Of a stretch of DNA of 64,000 nt, positions 58,303 through 64,000 are shown one piece after another. Numbering within the stretch: the first letter of the stretch is position 1; the number at the start of each line of letters is the position of its first letter. A program made the position numbers and the translations under genes. The notes beneath the pieces are model-generated. The model searched no databases and was not told the DNA's origin. It saw only the letters and a list, made by a program, of their open reading frames with translations. Origin of the DNA: Pseudomonas sp. DG56-2 (GTDB lineage: Bacteria; Pseudomonadota; Gammaproteobacteria; Pseudomonadales; Pseudomonadaceae); the NCBI RefSeq assembly GCF_004803755.1, contig NZ_CP032311.1, positions 742,501-806,500 of the forward strand, read 5' to 3'.

Positions 58303-58462
58303 CACGTTGGCTCTGCAGGATAAAGGTCACGACGATCAGGATCAGCCAGAGCAGGTAAGGGCGATACCAGGCACCGGTTGGCTCGATCCACCAGTCCATG
58401 ATGGCCGGGGAGAACAGATAGATCCCCACAACCAGAAGCAGGACCAAACGATAGATATACAT
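58286..58462 (-). CDS. cbrX: CbrX, small membrane protein overlapping cbrA
   Basis: 58-residue product: MYIYRLVLLLVVGIYLFSPA, then IMDWWIEPTGAWYRP, a second hydrophobic segment YLLWLILIVVTFIL, and the tail QSQRDADEL. Two short membrane helices are predicted. Its last codons overlap the cbrA start region (58286-58302) in another frame, so cbrA is probably translated by coupling. It matches the conserved small gene reported upstream of cbrA in pseudomonads. Its own function is unclear; a role in timing CbrA translation is the leading idea. A Crc-type A-rich motif lies 37 bases before its ATG. Confidence 0.88.
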   Translation of the reverse strand: MYIYRLVLLLVVGIYLFSPAIMDWWIEPTGAWYRPYLLWLILIVVTFILQSQRDADEL

Positions 58463-58498
58463 GCTGGCCTCAAAGGTTAGGGTGCGCTTGGGCTGGAC

Positions 58499-58506
58499 TT
58501 ATTATT
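58499..58506 (-). promoter_or_regulatory. A-rich (CA) motif upstream of cbrX-cbrA
   Basis: Minus strand AATAATAA is a full AAnAAnAA match in the presumed cbrXA leader. It would allow Hfq/Crc to act on the system that produces CrcZ. It is 36 bases before the cbrX ATG, further than in classic targets, so confidence is moderate. The rest of 58463-58644 shows nothing I can support. Confidence 0.4.
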
Positions 58507-58644
58507 GGCGCAAATGGCTGAGCCGATGGTAACGGATGGGCTGGCGCCTGCAAACGGCCTCGCGCGTTTTAGCCAAAGTTTTGAATTTATTGGTCTTTTA
58601 CAGCCACTGCACGCCCGATCGCTGGCACCCACAACACGGACGCG

Positions 58645-59538
58645 TTAGTGAAGGTCTGCTTCAGGTACGCTGTGGCGCCGAGCTATGGCGCTGGGGTTCC
58701 AATGCTGGGCGGCGTGAGCCAGTACTTCGGCTGGCGTGCCCTGCTCCATTGCTGAATCGGTGTTCTGGCCGAGGGCGCGCAAGGCACGCAGGATCAGGGG
58801 CGTGGCGTGCTCGGTAGGCAGCGGTGCAGAGCGATAGCTTTTGCCAAGCTTGTGGCCATCCGGCTGAGTAATGAGCGGTACGTGCAGGTAACGGGGTTGC
58901 GACAGACCCAGCAGTTCCTGCAGGTATAGCTGGCGCGGGGTGTTGTCCAGCAGATCTGCGCCGCGCACGATATCCGTTACTCCTTGCCAAGCGTCATCGA
59001 GCACGACCGCCAGTTGATAGGCATACAGCCCGTCGCGTCGACGTATGACGAAGTCACCAACCTCCTGCCCCAGGTGTTGTTCGAACGCCCCCTGGACACG
59101 GTCTTCGAACCGGTAGATCAACTCCGGAACACGCAGGCGAATCGCGGCATCCTGCTGTCCGTGGCCGGCATTGCGGCATAAGCCGGGATAAATGCCGTTG
59201 TAACCTTCCAGTTGTTTACGCGAACAGGTGCAGGCATAAGCCAGACCTTGGCGAAACAAGCGCTCAACCACCTCGGCATAGGCGTCGTGGCGCAGGCTTT
59301 GATAAACCACTTCTCCGTCCCATTCCAGGCCGTAGCTTTCCAGGGTGCGCAGGATCGCTGCCTGGGCGCCGGGGGCTTCGCGGGGAGGATCGATATCTTC
59401 CATGCGCAGGAGCCAGGTGCCACCGACTGCTCGGGCATCGAGCCAGGAGGCGAGGGCAGCGACCAGCGAGCCGAAGTGCAGGAATCCGCTTGGGGTGGGG
59501 GCAAAGCGCCCGATGTAGCGAGGAGTGTTCATGCTCAT
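58645..59538 (-). CDS. gluQ: Glutamyl-Q tRNA(Asp) synthetase
   Basis: Attaches glutamate to queuosine of tRNA-Asp. 297 residues, a truncated GluRS paralogue lacking the anticodon-binding domain. HIGH-like motif FAPTPSGFLHFGS near residue 12, cysteine zinc cluster CTCSRK plus YPGLCRNAG near 105-125, and KMSKS-like HKLGKSYRS near 235. ATG at 59538 or 59532; neither has a clear ribosome-binding site. Located downstream of dksA; dksA-gluQ is a conserved pair in gammaproteobacteria. Confidence 0.96.
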   Translation of the reverse strand: MSMNTPRYIGRFAPTPSGFLHFGSLVAALASWLDARAVGGTWLLRMEDIDPPREAPGAQAAILRTLESYGLEWDGEVVYQSLRHDAYAEVVERLFRQGLAYACTCSRKQLEGYNGIYPGLCRNAGHGQQDAAIRLRVPELIYRFEDRVQGAFEQHLGQEVGDFVIRRRDGLYAYQLAVVLDDAWQGVTDIVRGADLLDNTPRQLYLQELLGLSQPRYLHVPLITQPDGHKLGKSYRSAPLPTEHATPLILRALRALGQNTDSAMEQGTPAEVLAHAAQHWNPSAIARRHSVPEADLH

Positions 59539-59564
59539 GAGGCAATCGATACAGCCATGAATGA

Positions 59565-59589
59565 AACGGGGCGCCTTGAGCGCCCCGTT
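59565..59589 (-). terminator. Hairpin between dksA and gluQ
   Basis: AACGGGGCGC, five-base loop, GCGCCCCGTT with only TTT after it on the minus strand. Probably partial termination, so that gluQ is expressed below dksA. Confidence 0.65.
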
Positions 59590-59598
59590 CGAGTGAAA

Positions 59599-60045
59599 TC
59601 AGGCCTTACCGACCTGTTTCTCTTTGATTTCCGCCAGGCTCTTGCAGTCGTAGCACAAGTCTGCGGTTGGGCGGGCTTCCAATCGGCGAATACCGATTTC
59701 CACGCCGCAGCTTTCACACCAGCCGTATTCTTCGTCTTCGATCAGTTGCAGGGTTTTATCGATCTTCTTGATCAGCTTGCGTTCGCGGTCGCGGTTACGC
59801 AATTCGAGGGCGAACTCTTCTTCCTGGCTGGCGCGATCGGCTGGGTCCGGGAAGTTGGCTGCCTCGTCTTTCATGTGGTCCACAGTCTTGTCTACGCCTT
59901 CCATCAGCTCCCGCTTCCAGTTCTGAAGGAGCTTGGCGAAATGTTTGCGCATGGGCTCGCCCATGTACTCCTCACCCTTTGCTTCTTTATAGGGTTCGAA
60001 GCCGCGAACGAGTTGACTACTTTGTTGCTTTTCTTGGGTGGACAT
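59599..60045 (-). CDS. dksA: RNA polymerase-binding regulator DksA
   Basis: Acts with ppGpp in the stringent response by entering the polymerase secondary channel. 148 residues. Coiled coil (about 35-110) with the acidic tip DPADRASQEEE, and a C4 zinc finger (CESCGVEIGIRRLEARPTAD, then CYDC). The ATG at 60045 gives MSTQEKQQSSQLVRGFEPYK, the family start; a longer frame upstream is not conserved. Ahead of gluQ and divergent from an aminotransferase gene. Confidence 0.97.
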   Translation of the reverse strand: MSTQEKQQSSQLVRGFEPYKEAKGEEYMGEPMRKHFAKLLQNWKRELMEGVDKTVDHMKDEAANFPDPADRASQEEEFALELRNRDRERKLIKKIDKTLQLIEDEEYGWCESCGVEIGIRRLEARPTADLCYDCKSLAEIKEKQVGKA

Positions 60046-60219
60046 GAATAGACCGCCTCTCACTCTTCTAATCCATTGCGCAGGCTGCTCCATCTCCGGC
60101 GCCCGCCGGCCCTGCGACTGCGAGCCGCCGAACTTACCAGATCGAATCGGGGCGCGCTACTCCCAGGTGTCTTCGTTGTTGACAGCAGGTTTAGCCACAC
60201 GTTCGACTCGGTGCGCAGG

Positions 60220-60235
60220 TAGAATCATTATTCTA
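60220..60235. promoter_or_regulatory. Palindrome before the aminotransferase gene
   Basis: TAGAAT, CATT, ATTCTA: perfect six-base arms in the 211-base gap between dksA and the aminotransferase. TAGAAT could also be a -10 box, but no matching -35 was found. The rest of the gap shows no clear signal. Confidence 0.3.
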
Positions 60236-60256
60236 GACCTATTTGAGAGAAGGTTG

Positions 60257-61429
60257 ATGGCCCACTCCTACAGTGCGCGCAGCCGCGCCATAGAACCCTT
60301 TCACGTAATGGCCCTGCTGGCTCGTGCCAACGAACTGCAAGCCAGCGGGCGTGATGTGATCCACCTGGAAATCGGCGAACCGGACTTCACCACCGCCGCA
60401 CCGATCGTTGAGGCCGGTCAGGCTGCCTTGGCTGCCGGGCATACTCGCTATACCGCCGCGCGTGGCTTGCCGGCTTTGCGTGAGTCTATCTCTGGCTTTT
60501 ACCAGCAGCGGTATGGATTGAGCATCGACCCCGAGCGAATTCTTGTGACCCCCGGTGGCTCCGGTGCCTTGCTGCTGGCCAGCAGCTTGCTGGTCGATCC
60601 GGGCAAACACTGGCTGCTGGCGGACCCTGGTTACCCGTGCAACCGGCACTTTCTGCGCCTGGTCGAAGGTGGCGCACAGTTGGTGCCTGTCGGTCCTGAG
60701 GTCAACTATCAGCTGACGGCCGATCTGGTTGAGCGCTATTGGGATCAGGACAGCGTTGGCGCGCTGGTGGCGTCGCCAGCCAACCCGACTGGCACCGTGC
60801 TTGATCGTACCGAGCTTGCTGGTCTATCGGCGGCGACCCGCGCCCACAATGGCCACCTGGTGGTCGATGAGATCTACCACGGTCTGACTTACGGCATGGA
60901 CGCGGCCAGTGTGCTGGAAGTCGACAATGATGCCTTCGTCCTGAATAGCTTTTCCAAATATTTCGGGATGACCGGCTGGCGTCTCGGCTGGTTGGTCGCC
61001 CCGCCCGCAGCCGTAGGTGATCTGGAGAAGCTGGCGCAGAACCTGTACATCAGCGCGCCGAGCATGGCCCAACATGCCGCGCTGGCGTGTTTCCAACCGC
61101 AAACCCTGGCCATTCTGGAAGAACGCCGTGGCGAATTTGCCCGCCGTCGGGACTACCTGTTGCCAGCGCTGCGTGAACTGGGCTTCAAGATTGCCGTGGA
61201 GCCGCAAGGCGCCTTTTATCTGTATGCCGACATAAGTGCCTTTGGAGGTGATGCCTTCGCGTTCTGCCAGCACTTTCTGGAAACAGAGCATGTGGCCTTT
61301 ACGCCAGGTCTGGACTTTGGCCGCTATCAAGCCGGGCATCATGTTCGCTTTGCTTACACCCAAAGCCTGCCGCGTCTTGAGGAGGCTGTAGAACGAATAG
61401 CCCGTGGATTGCGGAGCTGGCAAGGCTGA
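60257..61429 (+). CDS. PLP-dependent aminotransferase, class I/II
   Basis: 390 residues, fold type I. PLP lysine is Lys234 in [17 protein letters not shown]; the cofactor-binding aspartate/tyrosine region is [12 protein letters not shown] near 203, and the substrate-carboxylate arginine is in [10 protein letters not shown] near 370. N-terminal [16 protein letters not shown] and LEIGEPDF are typical of the aspartate/alanine aminotransferase group. The substrate cannot be fixed from sequence. ATG at 60257 follows GAGAGAAGG; its stop overlaps the sfsA start (TGATG). Confidence 0.92.
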   Translation: MAHSYSARSRAIEPFHVMALLARANELQASGRDVIHLEIGEPDFTTAAPIVEAGQAALAAGHTRYTAARGLPALRESISGFYQQRYGLSIDPERILVTPGGSGALLLASSLLVDPGKHWLLADPGYPCNRHFLRLVEGGAQLVPVGPEVNYQLTADLVERYWDQDSVGALVASPANPTGTVLDRTELAGLSAATRAHNGHLVVDEIYHGLTYGMDAASVLEVDNDAFVLNSFSKYFGMTGWRLGWLVAPPAAVGDLEKLAQNLYISAPSMAQHAALACFQPQTLAILEERRGEFARRRDYLLPALRELGFKIAVEPQGAFYLYADISAFGGDAFAFCQHFLETEHVAFTPGLDFGRYQAGHHVRFAYTQSLPRLEEAVERIARGLRSWQG

Positions 61430-62142
61430 TGCGATTTTCCCCAACACTCGAAACTGCCCGACTGCTGCGTCGCTATAAGCGCTTCCTGGCCGATATCGAG
61501 CTGGCCAGTGGTGAGCAGATCACCATCCACTGTCCTAATACCGGCTCAATGCTCAATTGCATGGTGGAGGGTGGGCAAGTCTGGTTCAGCCGCTCCAACG
61601 ACCCCAAGCGCAAGTTGCCTGGCACCTGGGAAATCAGTGAGACCCCGCAAGGGCGCCTGGCATGTGTGAACACCGGACGGGCCAATGCGTTGGTTGAAGA
61701 GGCCCTACGTGCCGGGGTTATAAGCGAACTGGCCGGCTTTACCGGGTTGAGGCGCGAAGTTGCTTATGGCGAGGAACGCAGCCGCATCGATTTTTGCCTG
61801 GAGTATGCCGAGGGGCCCGCTTATGTCGAGGTCAAAAGCGTGACGCTCGGTTTTGACGGCTCAGCGGTGGCAGCCTTTCCCGATGCCGTGACCCAGCGCG
61901 GCGCCAAACATTTGCGCGAGCTGGCGGCGCTGGCCCGACAAGGGGTTCGTGCCGTACAGCTGTACTGTGTGAATCTCAGCGGTGTGGAGGCTGTCAGGCC
62001 GGCCGCAGAAATCGATGATGCCTATGCACAAGCTCTGCGTGCGGCGGTAGCAGAAGGCGTTGAGGTGCTGGCCTACGGCACGCGGATTGATGGTGAACAG
62101 ATCTACATTGATCGGGCGCTACCGGTATTGCTCACTCAATAA
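61429..62142 (+). CDS. sfsA: Sugar fermentation stimulation protein SfsA
   Basis: 237 residues, a conserved nuclease-like protein whose E. coli namesake affects maltose gene expression. Features: [14 protein letters not shown] near residue 14, HCPNTGSML near 34, [20 protein letters not shown] near 113 (D...E-x-K nuclease-like core) and [18 protein letters not shown] near 176. Its ATG overlaps the aminotransferase stop, so the two are coupled. Its 3' end overlaps the converging Rieske gene by eleven bases. Confidence 0.96.
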   Translation: MRFSPTLETARLLRRYKRFLADIELASGEQITIHCPNTGSMLNCMVEGGQVWFSRSNDPKRKLPGTWEISETPQGRLACVNTGRANALVEEALRAGVISELAGFTGLRREVAYGEERSRIDFCLEYAEGPAYVEVKSVTLGFDGSAVAAFPDAVTQRGAKHLRELAALARQGVRAVQLYCVNLSGVEAVRPAAEIDDAYAQALRAAVAEGVEVLAYGTRIDGEQIYIDRALPVLLTQ

Positions 62143-62449
62143 GCCAGATGCCCTGGCTGTCTTCGAGGCAATCCAGGGCGTCCAGGTGTTCCCCGGCGCA
62201 GGGGCCGGCGACACATTCGCCGGACTCGATCAGAAACAGTGCTCCATGGTGACCGCATGCCAACAGGCTGCCACTGCTGTCGAGAAACTGATTGGGCTCC
62301 CAGTTCAGGGCTATTCCCCGGTGAGGGCAACGGTTGCGATACAGGTAGACCTGGCCTGTGCGGCGTACGGCAAACAACGCGCGGCCGTCGATTGTGAAGC
62401 CGCGGCTTTGACCTTCGCTCAATTGCTCGGGTAAACAAAGAAAGTGCAT
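62132..62449 (-). CDS. Rieske 2Fe-2S protein
   Basis: 105 residues, one Rieske domain. Both cluster halves are complete: CPHRGIAL (Cys-x-His) near residue 41 and CGHHGALF (Cys-x2-His) near 65. Preceded by [19 protein letters not shown] as in ferredoxin-like Rieske proteins of the NirD/BphF type. A soluble electron carrier or oxygenase component is likely; the partner is not visible here. It overlaps the end of sfsA. Confidence 0.9.
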   Translation of the reverse strand: MHFLCLPEQLSEGQSRGFTIDGRALFAVRRTGQVYLYRNRCPHRGIALNWEPNQFLDSSGSLLACGHHGALFLIESGECVAGPCAGEHLDALDCLEDSQGIWLIE

Positions 62450-62568
62450 AACGAACGGTACCTGAATCAGTCTCGGCTTGCTGCTTGAACGCCAACAATC
62501 CTCGGATCGTTAGCGTTTGTTTATTGTGCCGGACGCTTTATACCGTGTGGCCTGGGCTGATTCCAGGC

Positions 62569-62683
62569 AAAAAAAAGACCCGGCAAAGTGCCGGGTCAAT
62601 AACCGTGATTAGCCTGATGAGGAGATAATCTGAGAGTCCGAACCAGGGGCTTTCAGCTTATCCAACCAGTCTCGCGACCAGTT
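62569..62683 (-). ncRNA. prrF: PrrF-type iron-responsive small RNA
   Basis: About 115 nt. The minus-strand RNA begins AACTGGTCGCGAGAC (5' stem-loop), contains the conserved pairing core CTCCTCATCAGGCTAATCACG near 62608-62629, and ends with the terminator GACCCGGC, ACTTT, GCCGGGTC plus eight T. These match my recollection of Pseudomonas PrrF RNAs, which repress iron-rich proteins such as SodB when iron is low. It has its own promoter overlapped by a Fur box. It is a single copy here; P. aeruginosa has a tandem pair. Confidence 0.92.
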
Positions 62684-62685
62684 GT

Positions 62686-62717
62686 GATAATCATAACGAT
62701 TCTCATTACGGTGTCAA
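62686..62717 (-). promoter_or_regulatory. prrF promoter with Fur box
   Basis: Minus strand TTGACA (62712-62717), 16-base spacer, TATGAT (62690-62695). A Fur box, GATAATCATAACGATTCTC on the plus strand at 62686-62704, matches the 19-base consensus at 15 positions and covers the -10 box. Confidence 0.9.
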
Positions 62718-62736
62718 CTGTCCTCTTTCGAAATTC

Positions 62737-63009
62737 TCAATTATTTTTCTGAACAGGTTTGGCATCGAGTTGCTGGTTCAAGGCTTCCTTGCGGTCGGCC
62801 GGAATTTCATTCCAATGCACACCGAGCAAGGCGCCTTCAATCGCGTAGAGCAGCACTTTCGACGCTCGAAAGCCTCTAGTGCGTACAGCTTTGTAGGCAT
62901 TTACTGCACCCAGACGACGTAGATCCGAAGCACTGTGGATGCCGACCGCATGCAACCACTGCGCAGAAGTCTTGCCTAGGTTTTTCAGATGCTGGAGTTC
63001 ATCGTTCAT
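62737..63009 (-). CDS. TfoX/Sxy C-terminal domain protein
   Basis: 90 residues consisting only of a TfoX-C type helical domain: LKNLGKTSAQWLHAVGIHSA, DLRRLGAVNAYKAVR and LLYAIEGALLGVHWNEIPA. Full TfoX regulators of competence also have an N-terminal domain, which is absent here, so a regulatory role should not be assumed. The start is ATG 63009, not the TTG just before it, because the ribosome-binding site AAGGAGG (63014-63020) is only one base from the TTG. Confidence 0.88.
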   Translation of the reverse strand: MNDELQHLKNLGKTSAQWLHAVGIHSASDLRRLGAVNAYKAVRTRGFRASKVLLYAIEGALLGVHWNEIPADRKEALNQQLDAKPVQKNN

Positions 63010-63131
63010 CAAGCCTCCTTGCGACGGCTGAACGGGTCTTCAGAAGGAATCGCTGGCGGGTCAATGAGCAGTGTAGCGGCACTTCGAAAATACGCGGCGT
63101 TTTGCCATCCGTAGGCCGACAAGTAGCCACG

Positions 63132-63162
63132 AGCCCCCGCCAGCGCTTGGCTGGCGGGGGCT
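63132..63162. terminator. GC-rich hairpin downstream of the pentapeptide gene
   Basis: AGCCCCCGCCAGC, GCTTG, GCTGGCGGGGGCT: perfect 13-base-pair stem with no T-run. Possibly a weak terminator for the minus-strand gene at 63175. Confidence 0.5.
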
Positions 63163-63174
63163 GTAGTAGAGGCG

Positions 63175-63519
63175 TTAGCGGGTGTTGTAGCGCAAGCGAG
63201 TGCCGAAATTGACCGACATGAGAATCTCGTCGGCGCTCAACTCAACCGGGAAATAAGTACCGGAGATTTGTGCGTGCGCCAAGCTTGCGCCTTCCAGTGG
63301 GTTTTCTCGCAGGTCCAGACCACGCAGGTCGGCGGCGCGGAAATAGGCATCGGTGAAATCGATCCCGGTGGTGTCCAGCGCACGCAAGTCGAGGCCGCGA
63401 AAATCACCGCCGCGAAAGTCGATGTGGATGTCCATGGGCTTTTCGCGGTTGAAGCTGGCGATCTGTTCGTCATGCACCAGCGCATACAGTGCGCTGTCCA
63501 ATTGCCTTGGCTGATTCAT
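63175..63519 (-). CDS. Pentapeptide-repeat protein
   Basis: 114 residues. The middle (about 33-85) follows the A(D/N)LXX pentapeptide rhythm: FRGGDFRGLDLRALDTTG, IDFTDAYFRAADLRGLDL, with turns every five residues giving a short right-handed beta helix. Family members range from DNA mimics to structural proteins; function unknown. ATG at 63519 has GGGAGG about seven bases ahead; a longer frame starts at 63552 but has no such site. Confidence 0.85.
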   Translation of the reverse strand: MNQPRQLDSALYALVHDEQIASFNREKPMDIHIDFRGGDFRGLDLRALDTTGIDFTDAYFRAADLRGLDLRENPLEGASLAHAQISGTYFPVELSADEILMSVNFGTRLRYNTR

Positions 63520-63622
63520 GAAGGCGCCTCCCTGTTGGACTTGTGATGACACTATAGTGCCATCATTGCGGGGGCGCCTGAGTTCAGGCGGGAAGTGTCG
63601 ACTGCTTCACGTCCCGAATGAA

Positions 63623-64000
63623 TTACAGCCCAGGTAGGCGCTGGCGAATCTGTTCGACCAGCAGGTCGAGGCTTCCGCTTTCATTGGTTTCGACGCGTTT
63701 GCTTTGCAGCAGCTCTTCGGCGCTCAGCGGGTCGCGGCTGGCTTGCTGGGCTTGTACGACTTCCAGGGTCGCATCGGACGGGTCGTCGTTGTCCGCCTGA
63801 CGCTGTGCCAACCAGCTGGCGATCACTGCCTGAGGTGCGTTGCAGTCAATAATCAGAAACGGCACGCCGGTTTCGCTGGCCACGTGGGCTGCAGCGCGAC
63901 GTTGATCCTGCTTGAGGTAAGTGGCGTCAATGACCACCGGGAAGCCGGCGCGCAGCACGGTCTCGGCCAATTGGTGCAAGCGCTGGTAGGTGGCGTGGCT
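63623..64000 (-). CDS. AAA-type ATP-binding/kinase protein (5' end cut by window)
   Basis: Only the last 125 residues are present; the frame is open to position 64000. It contains FPVVIDATYLKQDQRRAA and FLIIDCNAPQAVIASWLAQR, then DPSDATLEVVQAQQ and LLVEQIRQRLPGL. This is the P-loop kinase-like C-terminal half of the bifunctional aminoglycoside-phosphotransferase-like/ATP-binding proteins common in Pseudomonas. The Walker A motif would be beyond the window, so the assignment is tentative. Confidence 0.75.
   Translation of the reverse strand, partial: SHATYQRLHQLAETVLRAGFPVVIDATYLKQDQRRAAAHVASETGVPFLIIDCNAPQAVIASWLAQRQADNDDPSDATLEVVQAQQASRDPLSAEELLQSKRVETNESGSLDLLVEQIRQRLPGL

Overview
This window reads as a contiguous piece of chromosome from a fluorescent-lineage Pseudomonas, closest in gene content and order to the P. 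putida group. The support is the lactate locus lldR/lldPDE, the run grpE-dnaK-dnaJ-dapB-carAB-greA, the block secG-tRNA-Leu-tRNA-fMet-rimP-nusA-infB, and the neighbours pcnB-crcZ-cbrB-cbrA-cbrX-gluQ-dksA. Coding density is high, third positions are GC-rich, REP-like palindromes of the pseudomonad type occur, and I see no prophage, insertion sequence, integrase or CRISPR array. It is ordinary core genome with unusually readable regulatory signals.

Layout: 1-6508 lactate oxidation and uptake (lldE partial, lldD, lldP on minus; regulator lldR on plus; a perfect LldR-type operator between them). 6602-12202 trans-translation factor smpB, a sodium:neurotransmitter-type symporter, ratA/rnfH, bamE, fur and recN with a LexA box. 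12312-22779 the heat-shock genes grpE, dnaK and dnaJ with two sigma-32 promoters, then dapB, carAB behind an attenuator-like leader, greA and a small membrane protein. 22792-29374 yhbY, rlmE, ftsH, folP, glmM, tpiA, secG. 29394-38538 two tRNAs and the transcription/translation cluster rimP-nusA-infB-rbfA-truB-rpsO-pnp. 38715-49298 a BON-domain periplasmic protein behind a sigma-54-like promoter, a large DUF748 protein, an rRNA methyltransferase-like protein, a thiolase, an MpaB-type oxygenase, acsA and pgi. 49415-53187 panC, panB, folK, pcnB. 53310-58506 the carbon/nitrogen balance system: CrcZ small RNA, its CbrB enhancer and sigma-54 promoter, cbrB, cbrA and the small overlapping gene cbrX. 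58645-64000 gluQ, dksA, an aminotransferase, sfsA, a Rieske protein, the iron-responsive PrrF small RNA with a Fur box, a TfoX-C protein, a pentapeptide-repeat protein and the end of an ATP-binding protein.

The most coherent story is global carbon regulation. CbrA/CbrB should activate CrcZ through a TGTTAC-N14-GTAACA enhancer and a near-consensus -24/-12 promoter. CrcZ carries six A-rich Hfq/Crc motifs, and matching or near-matching A-rich motifs sit in the leaders of lldP, acsA and cbrX-cbrA in this same window, so part of the circuit and several likely targets are visible together. A second regulon, iron, is represented by fur itself and by a Fur-controlled PrrF RNA. I found no clearly undescribed multi-gene system. 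The less settled items are the sigma-54 promoter before the BON protein, GTAACA direct repeats upstream of a panBC promoter, and the carA leader.
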